From a virus, in the IMG/VR virus record IMGVR_UViG_3300032086_002967, positions 1-43,482 of that record: a stretch of DNA of 43,482 nucleotides; one strand, given 5' to 3'. The position numbers were made by a program, and so were the translations under genes. Under the pieces are notes generated by a model that was not told the origin of the DNA, did no database searches, and saw nothing but the letters and a program-made list of their open reading frames with translations. Shown one piece after another: positions 21,006 through 29,288 of this stretch (its first letter is position 1; every line of letters begins with the position of its first letter).

Positions 21006-22316
21006 ATGAGATTTTCTATTAACAGTAAAACCAGCGGCAAATATACCGAGGAAACGATCAACGGTAGGAATCATATTGTCACGACGATGCGCCCTATTGT
21101 TGGCGATATTTCGATGAATAAAGTATTTTACCCAAACGCCGAAGTTAAAAAATCTTACACTCAATTAAACAACTTGCCAGCGCCTAACGGTCACCCGAAA
21201 ATAAACGGCGTCCATGTTACGGCATTTAGTCCTTTAGCTATGAACGCTTTCAACGTCGGCGGGTTCATTAGAAACCCTAAGATGAAAAACAAAGAAGTTT
21301 ACGCGGAGTTTGTGATCGACGAAACGGTTGCAAACACTAGCGACGACGGCAAAGAAATTATCAGACGGATCAAAGAAAATGAGAAAATCGGAGTTTCTAC
21401 CGGTTTAAATATCCAACAAGTCACTAACGCTAGCGGTAAGGATGACTTAGGCGTTGAGTATGAGCGCACCGGATCAGGTTTTAATTTTGATCACGTTGCT
21501 ATATTGTTAAACGAAAAGGCAGCAGGCGAGCACGCTGGTACTGAGTTAGTATTAAACACAGAAGATGATAACGACCCGATTTACGTTGTTAATCTTGATG
21601 TTGGAAGTATAAACGAATTGTCTGTTGACGAGTTGAGAGACGACCTTAACGGGTTGTTAAGAAAAAACAATTCTGATAAAAGTGACGTTTGGATAACTGA
21701 AATTTTCCCAGAATCAAAACATATTATTTGGTCTGTTTACCAAGACGGCGAATATCGATTGTTCAAACAGTCCTATCGCGTCGATACTATTGATGGTAAA
21801 GAGAACGCCGTTTTACTAGACGATGTGTCTCAAGTAGTATTGAAAAAAGAGTTCAAACCCACCACCACTAACCAAGAGGATGACGAAATGAACAAAGAAA
21901 TTTTAGTTCTTTCGATTATCGCTAGCGTTAACAATTCTTTCACTAACGACGATAAGGAACGCTTGACGGCGATGAACGAATCTGAGTTAGTGAAAGCTTT
22001 GGAAACGCCGGTTGATGATAATCAAGCCAAAGAAGTTTTAACCAATAGCGGTTTTGACTTTAAAGGCTACGATTCGTTTGTTGCTAATAAAGATGCTTTC
22101 GAGTCATTTTTAAAAGCAGAAAACGAGAAGTTAGACGCTCTCAAAACTGAGATTGTCGCAAATTCTGACTACACCGTCGAAATGCTAGAAGGTAAAACGT
22201 CAGACGAACTAGACACCATAAACGGGCTTGTTGAGAAATCAAAAAGCGCGGTTAGAGTTGGCGAGGGTCAATCACCTTCAAAAACTGTGGCGTCTATTAA
22301 CAGTTACGATATGTAA
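21006..22316 (+). CDS. DUF2213 prohead protease-scaffold protein
   Basis: 436 aa. N-terminal about 200 residues are the DUF2213 domain: MRFSINSKTSGKYTEETING, a strand of HIVTTMRPIVGDISMNK, and the family core NGHPKINGVHVTAFSPLAMN ending in ISTGLNI-type strands and DHVAILLNE. This family is a putative capsid maturation protease. Residues 200-290 are a variable linker and 295-436 are a helical scaffold-like domain with an acidic, coiled-coil profile. Starts after AGGATCGAAACT, a ribosome site seen again at other late genes. An internal start inside it is listed separately. Confidence 0.82.
   Translation: MRFSINSKTSGKYTEETINGRNHIVTTMRPIVGDISMNKVFYPNAEVKKSYTQLNNLPAPNGHPKINGVHVTAFSPLAMNAFNVGGFIRNPKMKNKEVYAEFVIDETVANTSDDGKEIIRRIKENEKIGVSTGLNIQQVTNASGKDDLGVEYERTGSGFNFDHVAILLNEKAAGEHAGTELVLNTEDDNDPIYVVNLDVGSINELSVDELRDDLNGLLRKNNSDKSDVWITEIFPESKHIIWSVYQDGEYRLFKQSYRVDTIDGKENAVLLDDVSQVVLKKEFKPTTTNQEDDEMNKEILVLSIIASVNNSFTNDDKERLTAMNESELVKALETPVDDNQAKEVLTNSGFDFKGYDSFVANKDAFESFLKAENEKLDALKTEIVANSDYTVEMLEGKTSDELDTINGLVEKSKSAVRVGEGQSPSKTVASINSYDM
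21888..22316 (+). CDS. nested capsid scaffold protein (internal start in DUF2213 gene)
   Basis: 142 aa, in frame with the DUF2213 gene from residue 295. ATG 21888 has AGAGGATGACGAA directly upstream (GAGG about 8 nt away), and the new protein begins right where the helical scaffold domain begins (MNKEILVLSIIASVNNSF). A nested scaffold in a protease gene is known in lambda (C/Nu3). Whether both products are made here is inferred from the ribosome site and domain boundary. Confidence 0.6.
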   Translation: MNKEILVLSIIASVNNSFTNDDKERLTAMNESELVKALETPVDDNQAKEVLTNSGFDFKGYDSFVANKDAFESFLKAENEKLDALKTEIVANSDYTVEMLEGKTSDELDTINGLVEKSKSAVRVGEGQSPSKTVASINSYDM

Positions 22317-22328
22317 CAAGGGGCTACC

Positions 22329-22793
22329 ATGTCTAAAGTAATTCAAGCAACAGGCGGCGACGCGGGTAACCCTATCGTCGACGAGGCTAAGGCAGCAGCG
22401 GGATCAGCTATTATGGCGGGTCACTTGGTCGAAGAAACCACAGCGGGAGAAGTGCAACAGCATTCCACTGCGGCAGACGGGGCGCAAAAGCTGATTGCTT
22501 TACCAAACACGGCTAACGGTAATAGTACTGACGTCGCTTACGCAGTAGGCGAAACAGTGCGTTACGGTTGTTTCCATTCAGGCCAAAAAGCCTATATGAA
22601 ACTAGCCGCAACAGCTACGGCAGTAACTATCGGGGCGGCTCTTGAAAGCGCTGGCGACGGGACTGTTAGAGTATTAACCACAGACGCAGCAACCGACGAC
22701 ACACAACGTAACAGTGTGGTCGCTTATGCAGTTGAGGCCGTTGATAATTCAGGCGGCGCAACTGAGGCGTTTATTAAAGTGAGGGTTGCGTAA
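22329..22793 (+). CDS. head decoration protein (probable)
   Basis: 154 aa, between the protease/scaffold and the major capsid genes. Ala/Thr/Gly-rich beta protein without enzymatic motifs; position and composition match capsid decoration or stabilisation proteins (DUF2190-like). AAGGGG upstream of the ATG. Stop and the capsid start overlap as TAATG. Confidence 0.6.
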   Translation: MSKVIQATGGDAGNPIVDEAKAAAGSAIMAGHLVEETTAGEVQQHSTAADGAQKLIALPNTANGNSTDVAYAVGETVRYGCFHSGQKAYMKLAATATAVTIGAALESAGDGTVRVLTTDAATDDTQRNSVVAYAVEAVDNSGGATEAFIKVRVA

Positions 22794-23887
22794 TGGGTAA
22801 CTTAATCAAAACAGCATTCGGCAACGACCGATCAGCGCACGCGGTAAATATTGCGCTACACGCTAACAACTGGGCAGAGTACGAGAAGATACATAAAGAC
22901 GTTTTCGCAGAAAATAACTTGCGTAAATATCATGTTGTCGACTCGAGCGGTAAATTAATCGCTAACGCTGATGACGCTCTTGAGTTAGTACATCACACTA
23001 ACGGTACAGTCAGACACGAGGATTTTTTAGTTATTCGTGACATGGTTGTCGAGGTTAGACGACGCGATTTAACTGGTATTAACGATTTGAAAGCGGCTGG
23101 ACTAACGTTCAACGCTGACATTGGTGATCAGTTGGTTGGTTTTGAAGTGATTAGCGAGTTCACCGAAGCACAACAAGAGATGAACCCGCAAAACTTTGAT
23201 AACAACGATATCGTTTACACTGAGGATTTTGTTCCGAATCCAATTACACACAGTACGTTTAATGTGCCTTGGAGACAACAAGGTTTTAACTATAAGCGAT
23301 CAGCAGGTTTAGCAGAGTCATTACGTCAAACAGCAGAACGTTTAGAAGAAACTTTGTTTAATGGTAATAGTAATATTGCTGTTAGCTACAATGGTTCAAA
23401 CTCCACAATCTATGGTTACACCACTGATCCTAACCGTGGTACTGGTACAATTACCGATTGGACGCTTAACGCAACTAATCGTGATTTGATTGTTTCAGAA
23501 GTGATCACGCAGGTCGGCGCTATGTATAGCGACCAAGGCGGGGTGGCTAATGATAGTGTTGTTCTTTATGTGTCTAACGATTTTTGGACGATCTTTCAAA
23601 ATGATTATGTTGATGGTCAGCCGTCAAAAACCATTTTAGCAAGACTCCGAGACATTGCGGCCATTAAAGATGTTAAACCGGCTGAAAAGCTAGCGAGTAA
23701 ATCAGCGGTATTAGTTGAAATGCGAAGCAGAGCGGTAGAACTAGCAATAGCTAGTGACATTATCGTAACCCCGCACACTAAAACTAACCCGATGCAACCG
23801 CAAGCAATGACCACTTACGCGGCTATGGTTCAAAAAATCAAAGCTGACGCAAATGGTAATACAGGCGTTAGACATCTAACAATCTAA
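22793..23887 (+). CDS. major capsid protein
   Basis: 364 aa, HK97-fold type. It follows protease, scaffold and decoration genes in the usual order. N-arm helix (ANNWAEYEKIHKDVF), E-loop region, then FVPNPITHSTFNVPWRQQGF, a probable spine/beta region, and a C-terminal A-domain ending in KTNPMQPQAMTTYAAMVQK. A clear terminator follows. I cannot name a specific MCP family. The N-terminus shows no obvious cleavage site. Confidence 0.85.
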   Translation: MGNLIKTAFGNDRSAHAVNIALHANNWAEYEKIHKDVFAENNLRKYHVVDSSGKLIANADDALELVHHTNGTVRHEDFLVIRDMVVEVRRRDLTGINDLKAAGLTFNADIGDQLVGFEVISEFTEAQQEMNPQNFDNNDIVYTEDFVPNPITHSTFNVPWRQQGFNYKRSAGLAESLRQTAERLEETLFNGNSNIAVSYNGSNSTIYGYTTDPNRGTGTITDWTLNATNRDLIVSEVITQVGAMYSDQGGVANDSVVLYVSNDFWTIFQNDYVDGQPSKTILARLRDIAAIKDVKPAEKLASKSAVLVEMRSRAVELAIASDIIVTPHTKTNPMQPQAMTTYAAMVQKIKADANGNTGVRHLTI

Positions 23888-23893
23888 ACCCTA

Positions 23894-23927
23894 AAAACTA
23901 ACCGTCTTTAATCGGGCGGTTAGTTTT
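23894..23927 (+). terminator. rho-independent terminator after major capsid gene
   Basis: 11-bp stem AAAACTAACCG (23894-23904) and CGGTTAGTTTT (23917-23927) with a 12-nt loop; T-rich 3' arm. It may lower transcription into the tail genes relative to capsid. Confidence 0.75.
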
Positions 23928-23946
23928 ATCATTGGAGAATTTCAAA

Positions 23947-24336
23947 ATGGCTAAGTCCAAAACTGAAAAATACATCGTTGTTAAATCAGGCGTTTGTTTA
24001 GACCCTAAAAGCACTAAATCCGAAAAAATCGGTGCGGTTGTCAATCTAACATCTGACAAAGCAGCTTGTTTAGTAGGTAAAGTACAAAAAGCTAGCGAGC
24101 ATGCAGCGGAAGATAAGCCTAAGGCTGATGCAAAACTGGTGAAAGAAAACGACAAGCTTTTAGCATCGATTGAAGAATTAACCGACGCTAACACCAAACT
24201 AGGTGAAGAAAACGACAAGCTTTTAGCATCGATTGAAGAATTAACCGACGCTAACACCAAACTAGGTGAAGAAAACAAAATGCTCAAAGAGCAAATCGGT
24301 AAGTTAACCGAGCAAATCAGTAAACCAGCCGAGTAA
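23947..24336 (+). CDS. coiled-coil protein with exact internal duplication
   Basis: 129 aa, not recognised; located between capsid and connector genes. ATG 23947 has GGAG upstream. Residues 1-60 form a small beta domain (KYIVVKSGVCLDPKSTKSEK), then a coiled coil with two identical 21-residue (three-heptad) units at about 67-108 beginning ENDKLLASIEEL, and a third partial unit. Possibly a head-associated fibre or spike. The duplication is recent (identical at DNA level). Confidence 0.65.
   Translation: MAKSKTEKYIVVKSGVCLDPKSTKSEKIGAVVNLTSDKAACLVGKVQKASEHAAEDKPKADAKLVKENDKLLASIEELTDANTKLGEENDKLLASIEELTDANTKLGEENKMLKEQIGKLTEQISKPAE
24145..24270 (+). repeat. 63-bp exact tandem duplication
   Basis: Two identical 63-bp units (24145-24207 and 24208-24270), in frame, encoding three coiled-coil heptads each. 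Copy number may vary between isolates. Confidence 0.9.
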
Positions 24337-24346
24337 GGTTATTCAA

Positions 24347-24703
24347 ATGAGTAGAACAACAGCATGCGAGGTTAAAGCTATCAGGCCGACTGACGTTGAC
24401 GTCGAGCCTATGATTGTGGCCGCTAATGCTGTTGTTACTCGCATTAATACTGAAAGCGGTAAAACATTTACCGACGATGATTTAGCCGCAATTGAACTAT
24501 GGTTAGCCGCTCATTTGGTAGGCACTATTGATCCGGTTGTAGCAAAAGAAAAATTCGAGAATTCAGACATTACTTACATGGTTGGTAAAACAGATCTAAC
24601 CGGTGTAATGTCTGATAAATATGGACAAACAGCTAATATGCTGGCTAGAGGTTGTTTAGCTGATTTAGACAAGCCGCTAGCATGTGTTACTTTCGTACAA
24701 TGA
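24347..24703 (+). CDS. head-tail connector protein (probable)
   Basis: 118 aa in the usual place of the first head-tail adaptor (gp6/DUF4054-like). Helical N-terminus (VEPMIVAANAVVTRINTE), a central LAAIELWLAAHLVGTIDP helix, and a GQTANMLARGCLADLD helix match the all-helical adaptor pattern. Assignment rests on synteny plus helical profile. Confidence 0.65.
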   Translation: MSRTTACEVKAIRPTDVDVEPMIVAANAVVTRINTESGKTFTDDDLAAIELWLAAHLVGTIDPVVAKEKFENSDITYMVGKTDLTGVMSDKYGQTANMLARGCLADLDKPLACVTFVQ

Positions 24704-25017
24704 TTACAAGCCGAATGAAGCTACCACATAAAATGACTTATTGGTTGCCTACAGCTAATAATGGTACAGGCGGTAAAACTTGGGCTAGTCCGGTAACGGT
24801 TGACGCTAGGGTTGCTGACGTTGATAAAATAGTCAACACACCGGAAGGAAAGCAGCACCACGCGACGAAAGTATTTTATTCTAAAACCACATTACCTTTA
24901 GGCGCTTATGTAGTGCAGGGTGAAACAACAGCATCGACACCGAGTAGCGAGGCGAAAGAAGTTAGGATGTCGAACCTTAATAGCTCAATGACTGATCTTA
25001 AATTAGCGACCGTTTAA
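24700..25017 (+). CDS. head closure protein (probable)
   Basis: 105 aa, start 24700 in an ATGA overlap with the previous stop. Pattern MKLPHKMTYWLPTANNGTGGKTW, then strands, then RVADVDKIVNTPEGKQHHATKVFY matches beta-barrel head-closure (stopper) proteins. Assignment mainly by order in the operon. Confidence 0.6.
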   Translation: MITSRMKLPHKMTYWLPTANNGTGGKTWASPVTVDARVADVDKIVNTPEGKQHHATKVFYSKTTLPLGAYVVQGETTASTPSSEAKEVRMSNLNSSMTDLKLATV

Positions 25018-25018
25018 A

Positions 25019-25378
25019 ATGAAAGTTAGAGGCGTCAGGCAGGTTATTGGTAATTTGAATAAGGAAATAAAAAAGATAGAAGGCGATACACGACTAGGTT
25101 TAATGGCGGCTGGCATTTTTATTGAAAATGAAGCGAAAGAAATAACGCCGCATGATAAAGGTGTTTTAGTATCGAGCGCTTACCACCACGTTGATAGGGT
25201 TGGTAATGATTGGGCGTTGAGAGTTGGATACACCGCCAAATACGCGCCGCACGTACACGAAATGCCTAACAGCGTTAATTGGAGCAAGCCGGACACAGGC
25301 AATAAGTTTTTATTTAAGGCTGTTTTTAATAACGAGGCTAACATTTTGAGAATTATTAAAAATAGGATCCAATTTTGA
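25019..25378 (+). CDS. HK97 gp10-like tail completion protein
   Basis: 119 aa. MKVRGVRQVIGNLNKEIKKI, then GIFIENEAKEITPHDKGVLV, then VGYTAKYAPHVHEMP form the HK97-gp10/neck pattern (P-x-D-x-G-x-L; Y-A-x-x-V-H). Ends 4 bp inside the next gene. Confidence 0.82.
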   Translation: MKVRGVRQVIGNLNKEIKKIEGDTRLGLMAAGIFIENEAKEITPHDKGVLVSSAYHHVDRVGNDWALRVGYTAKYAPHVHEMPNSVNWSKPDTGNKFLFKAVFNNEANILRIIKNRIQF

Positions 25379-25767
25379 ACGCTGTTAGTGTGGATATAAT
25401 GCAATTACTAACTGATAACAGTCTAGGAACAGTCGGCGTTGATTTGTTCGCTATGGGCTGGGGTGAGGGGGTGGACGCTCAAACTTTAGTTATGGATCAG
25501 TCAGGTAGAGACAGCGCGTTAAAAGAAGTTTACGAAAACCCGCTTTTTCAGATATTGGTTAGAGGTGACAAAAACGGTGATCTTAACACCGCTTATGGTA
25601 CTATTAGATCAATACATGAGTTTTTAATTGCTCAACCGACAACGCAAATCAACGGTGAGGATTATTTAGGCTTTGAACCTATAGGTAGTATAGCACCGTT
25701 AGGTCGAGACGATAATGATCGCCCAGTGTGGTCAATGAATTATTTTACATTTAGAAACCCTATTTAA
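25375..25767 (+). CDS. tail terminator protein (probable)
   Basis: 130 aa. Starts on a TTG that overlaps the previous stop (TTGA), with AGGA 10 nt upstream; internal start codons lack ribosome sites. The helix VDIMQLLTDNSLGTVGVDLF and later EDYLGFEPIGSIAPLGRDDN fit tail-terminator/minor-capsid proteins that sit just before the tail tube gene. Assignment rests on order and fold profile. Confidence 0.65.
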   Translation: MNAVSVDIMQLLTDNSLGTVGVDLFAMGWGEGVDAQTLVMDQSGRDSALKEVYENPLFQILVRGDKNGDLNTAYGTIRSIHEFLIAQPTTQINGEDYLGFEPIGSIAPLGRDDNDRPVWSMNYFTFRNPI

Positions 25768-25782
25768 CGAGAGGATCGCATC

Positions 25783-26214
25783 ATGGGAAATACAGTAAAG
25801 AATCGAGATTATGTACTATCTCTTTCAACAGATTCAGGCACAACGTTTAACCCGATAGCCGGTATTCGTACTAAAAATTTGACGCGCGAAAACCCGATAG
25901 CGGATGAAACAAACCAAGCGACAACCGGTAATGAAACAGAAGCTTGTTATACCGGTTATAGTACCGTCACATTATCAGCAGCGGCGGTTAGTGACGTCAG
26001 AACGGCATCACTAACGGCTTTAAATTCGTTTATAGCTACTGCTAACGGTAGTGACCCGACAGCGCTATTAAAGCTTGAAAATGCCGCGCTCGGTACGTAT
26101 GAAGGCACGTTTATCATTACTAGCTTTTCTGGCGGTGGTGAGCAAAACGGGTTAGTCGAGTTTGATTTTGCACTACAAAACGAGGGTGCTATTACATTTA
26201 CAGCAGGAGTGTAG
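25783..26214 (+). CDS. major tail (tube) protein
   Basis: 143 aa tail tube subunit. MGNTVKNRDYVLSLSTDSGT, then DETNQATTGNETEACYTGYS, and C-terminal FIITSFSGGGEQNGLVEFDFALQNEG match the TP901-1-type tail tube family. Preceded by the ribosome-site motif AACGAGAGGATCG, which also precedes the gene at 35937, and followed by the tail chaperone gene, as expected. Confidence 0.85.
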   Translation: MGNTVKNRDYVLSLSTDSGTTFNPIAGIRTKNLTRENPIADETNQATTGNETEACYTGYSTVTLSAAAVSDVRTASLTALNSFIATANGSDPTALLKLENAALGTYEGTFIITSFSGGGEQNGLVEFDFALQNEGAITFTAGV

Positions 26215-26217
26215 AAC

Positions 26218-26718
26218 TTGTCATCTAATAAATTGTTAGGACAAATAGATATTGAATGTGGCGACGATATCTATTTGTTTAAAAGTGATTTTTCTTTTTT
26301 AGCCACACTTAACGAAAGCCACGCTGATCCGATGACTGTGTATGTCGATTTGGCGAATGGTAAAAGCGACCCGCTAGCAATCAGAGAAATTATGCTAGCG
26401 TCGATTAAAAGTAAAAACGGTAAGCCGGTGCTTAAGCCTAAAAAAGAAGTTGAAGAATTGATCACCCGATATGGTTTACAAGAATGCTGGATTTTATGCC
26501 GTCACCTTTTAGCTTATGCTATGGTTGGTGATGAAAAAAAGTCCGAACTGCGAAACATGACGCCGAGCAAGTTGACGCAGATAATTACAGAGCCTTTCCT
26601 CTTGGAGAGTTCGAGAAATCGGCGCTTATTATGGGTGTATCATCTGGCGATTTCTGGGGCTTATGTATGTTTCAGTTTCAGCGTATATATTCTGCTTACT
26701 GCGCTAAAAATAATCTGA
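26218..26718 (+). CDS. tail assembly chaperone, zero-frame product (G-like)
   Basis: 166 aa read in zero frame from a TTG or near-start codon; the first 108 residues (to EKK) form the true chaperone domain. The remaining 58 residues, after the slippery site, are an out-of-frame hydrophobic reading of the overlapping second-frame domain, probably not a selected sequence. Works with the frameshift product to guide tail-tube assembly onto the tape measure. Confidence 0.7.
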   Translation: MSSNKLLGQIDIECGDDIYLFKSDFSFLATLNESHADPMTVYVDLANGKSDPLAIREIMLASIKSKNGKPVLKPKKEVEELITRYGLQECWILCRHLLAYAMVGDEKKSELRNMTPSKLTQIITEPFLLESSRNRRLLWVYHLAISGAYVCFSFSVYILLTALKII

Positions 26719-26798
26719 GAGAGGATGGTACTAGTAAGGATAAAATCTCTAGGGATGAGTTACAAGAACTAATGGCGGCTAACGGTTATGGCACTTAA
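26218..26798 (+). CDS. tail assembly chaperone, -1 frameshift product (GT-like)
   Basis: About 193 aa: zero frame 26218-26541, then -1 frame 26541-26798. The slip site is A AAA AAG (26535-26541), read GAA-AAA-AAG in zero frame. The -1 frame is open and encodes AEQVDADNYRAFPLGEFEK and SSGDFWGLCMFQFQRIYSAY, a clean 85-residue domain whose stop overlaps the tape-measure start. -1 frameshifting in G/GT genes is established for siphoviruses. The C-terminal part FPLGEFEKSALIMGVSSGDFW is typical of T-like domains. Confidence 0.8.
26535..26541 (+). promoter_or_regulatory. -1 ribosomal frameshift site (A AAA AAG)
   Basis: The heptamer is in the correct phase (A|AAA|AAG in zero frame), and the frame it leads into is open to 26798. 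Confidence 0.8.
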
Positions 26799-28875
26799 AC
26801 TAGGCAGTTTGTTTGTAGACATTGGAGCGAATACCGATCCATTACGTCGTGCCGACAAAGAAGTCAGACGAACCGCCGCCGGAATGGGTACAGCGTTCAG
26901 CAAGCTAGGCGGTATAATAGCCGCCGCGCTTAGTTTCCAAGCCGTTAAAAGCACAATTATGTTGGCTGACAGCATGACTCAATTGGATCAGAAAATTAAA
27001 AATGTTTCTCGATCGGCCAAAGAATTCCAAACAGTCAGAAAAGGCGTTAGAGATATTGCCGCCGAAACTGGAAACTCCATTCAATCTATTTCCACATTGT
27101 CACAGCAATTATTGATCGCCGGTGAGTCTATTGGGGCTACTAGTGACGAAATAGTTTTGATGACTAATAACTTAAATAAACTAGGAACAATAGGCGGGTC
27201 GTCGTCCGAGCAAATGAGTAATGCAATGCTACAATTCGGTCAGTCTATGGCTGGCGGTATTGTCAGGGCTGAGGAATTTAATAGCATTGTGGAAAACACG
27301 CCGGTTATTGCTCAGTCAATCGCTAAGGGATTAGGTACAAGCGTCGGCAATTTGCGAAAAATGGTTAACGATGGAACCGTTTTATCCGAGGATGTTTTCG
27401 AGGCGCTTAAAAGTCAAACCGAATCAATTAACGATACCTTCGCCAAAATGCCGTTAACGGTCGACCGTGCGAGCGGAATGATCGCTAATTCTTTTGCTGT
27501 TGCGGTGCAAGAAATAGATCAAGGGTTTAGTGTCACAGAATCGCTAGCCGAGACAATGAAAACTATTAGCGATTTGATCGCTAGCGATTTAGTGCCAGCC
27601 GTGGACGAGGTTTATTTACAGTTTAAAGAGATTGCTATTCTTTGGGATGAAACAACCGCTAGCGCTAGGAGTGCAACCGGTGAAACTTTAAACTGGGGCG
27701 CGTCGTTTGGAATAATTAAAGACTCGATCAAGTTTATATGGAACGCAATTGTTAACATTCCTAATAATATTAAGGATATGGCTACTATTTTAATAGGTAC
27801 TTTCGATCAGGCGTTCACAATAATTTCAACCAATATTGAACTATTCGCAAAAACGACAAAAGTGACTTTCATTAACGCTTTTGAATTGGCTATTGCTTCA
27901 ATGAGGGCGGCATTTGCTGGTTTTATTGGTAATTCACAAAAACTACTTGCTGAAATGTTTAGTTTCTTTGGTGCTGACGATATAGCTGACAGCATACGGA
28001 TGACCGGCGAAGCGACCATTACAAGCGGTCAGGCTGTTGTTGACGCGTTCGAGGAACAAAAAGCGTTAAGAATAGAACAACTTAACGAGGAAAAAGCAGC
28101 CATAGAGGAAATGGCAAACATAAGAATTGAAGCCTCTCAAATAGCGATCAGCATGGGGCTTGAAGAAACAGAGGCGTTAAAAAAACAAGTTAAAAAACGC
28201 ATTGAAGAAATGCGAAAGGAAATAAAAGCTAGACGAGATGTCACCAAGCAAGTCACCAAAGACGCTGAGACTAAAACCAAAACGGAAGCGGTTAACTATG
28301 AGCAACAACAGAAAAATTTAGCAGCGGCTAATCAAACTGTCGGTAATTTGAGACAGGCGGGATTGATTGACGCTAGAACAGATGCCGCCGCGCAAATAGG
28401 TATAAGCGCCGCCACCGCAATCAGTAAAACAAGCGAATTAGGATTTCCGCAAGCTATACCGTTTATCGCTCAGGCTCTCGCTACTATCGCCACGGCTCGC
28501 AAACAGTTAAGCGGGTCAGGCAGGGCTAACGGTGGTACAGCTACCGCAGGTTTACCAATACCGATAAACGAGCGCGGCACACCTGAGATGTTTATTAATA
28601 ACGCCGGTCGTCAATTTTTATTGCCGGATCAAAGCGGATCTATCGTACCATTAAGCGCAGGCGGCAGCGATGGCGGCGGCGGTATGAGTGTGGTAATTAA
28701 TAATAATTCTGACGCTGTTGTCAGTGAACCAACTATTACCCGTGGCGAAATGATGATCGAAATTAACAACGCCATCGATACAGCCGTTGATCGTGTGGAC
28801 TCGAGTTTAGCAACACAACGAGGATCGACCGCCGAATCGTTACGCAACGGATTTTTGCAAACTAGGAATATCTAA
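26788..28875 (+). CDS. tail tape measure protein
   Basis: 695 aa length-determining tail core protein. N-terminal FVDIGANTDPLRRADKEVRRTAAGMG and the tape-measure domain (SISTLSQQLLIAGESIGA, LGTIGGSSSEQMSNAMLQFG, GLGTSVGNLRKMVNDGTV) are standard; long hydrophobic and coiled-coil stretches follow at about 330-420 and 440-500. It starts 11 bp before the chaperone frameshift stop, as expected. At 695 residues the tail would be around 100 nm by the usual rule of thumb, an inference. Confidence 0.93.
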   Translation: MALKLGSLFVDIGANTDPLRRADKEVRRTAAGMGTAFSKLGGIIAAALSFQAVKSTIMLADSMTQLDQKIKNVSRSAKEFQTVRKGVRDIAAETGNSIQSISTLSQQLLIAGESIGATSDEIVLMTNNLNKLGTIGGSSSEQMSNAMLQFGQSMAGGIVRAEEFNSIVENTPVIAQSIAKGLGTSVGNLRKMVNDGTVLSEDVFEALKSQTESINDTFAKMPLTVDRASGMIANSFAVAVQEIDQGFSVTESLAETMKTISDLIASDLVPAVDEVYLQFKEIAILWDETTASARSATGETLNWGASFGIIKDSIKFIWNAIVNIPNNIKDMATILIGTFDQAFTIISTNIELFAKTTKVTFINAFELAIASMRAAFAGFIGNSQKLLAEMFSFFGADDIADSIRMTGEATITSGQAVVDAFEEQKALRIEQLNEEKAAIEEMANIRIEASQIAISMGLEETEALKKQVKKRIEEMRKEIKARRDVTKQVTKDAETKTKTEAVNYEQQQKNLAAANQTVGNLRQAGLIDARTDAAAQIGISAATAISKTSELGFPQAIPFIAQALATIATARKQLSGSGRANGGTATAGLPIPINERGTPEMFINNAGRQFLLPDQSGSIVPLSAGGSDGGGGMSVVINNNSDAVVSEPTITRGEMMIEINNAIDTAVDRVDSSLATQRGSTAESLRNGFLQTRNI

Positions 28876-28877
28876 AA

Positions 28878-29288
28878 ATGCCTGTCACCTATCCTGTCAA
28901 TATGCCTGTACCTTTAGTTAAAGGTTATTCGGCTGTTGACGATACTAAATTTAGAAAGGATAAAATTAAACAGTCGCCTTTAAAATATAGAAAATTGACT
29001 GACACCGGATCGATGGTTATAAAGGCTCAATGGTCGCTTAACGCTTTAGAGTTTCAAGTATTTGAGGGTTGGTATCGACACGACCTATATTATGGATCTA
29101 AATCTTTTGATATGAATATTAAGATTAACGGCGGCTCAAGTTCGCACACTTTTTATTTTCCCAATAGTTATATAACCACGATGAAAGGTAAACTATTCAT
29201 AGTAAACGCGTCGCTTTTAGCTTTAGATAAAAACTATGATGACTTAGCAACCTACGAAGCGGCTAGAGATAGCCTAGCGGGTGTTTAA
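28878..29288 (+). CDS. tail protein, paralogue A
   Basis: 136 aa. MPVTYPVNMPVPLVKGYS, then QVFEGWYRHDLYYGSKSFDM, then YDDLATYEAARDSL. The next gene begins with the same domain. Position (after tape measure, before the tip proteins) suggests a distal tail or baseplate component. Family not named with confidence. Confidence 0.7.
   Translation: MPVTYPVNMPVPLVKGYSAVDDTKFRKDKIKQSPLKYRKLTDTGSMVIKAQWSLNALEFQVFEGWYRHDLYYGSKSFDMNIKINGGSSSHTFYFPNSYITTMKGKLFIVNASLLALDKNYDDLATYEAARDSLAGV

Noticed and set aside
26542-26718. Transmembrane C-terminus of the tail chaperone
   Set aside because: Hydrophobicity comes from out-of-frame reading of the T-like domain.
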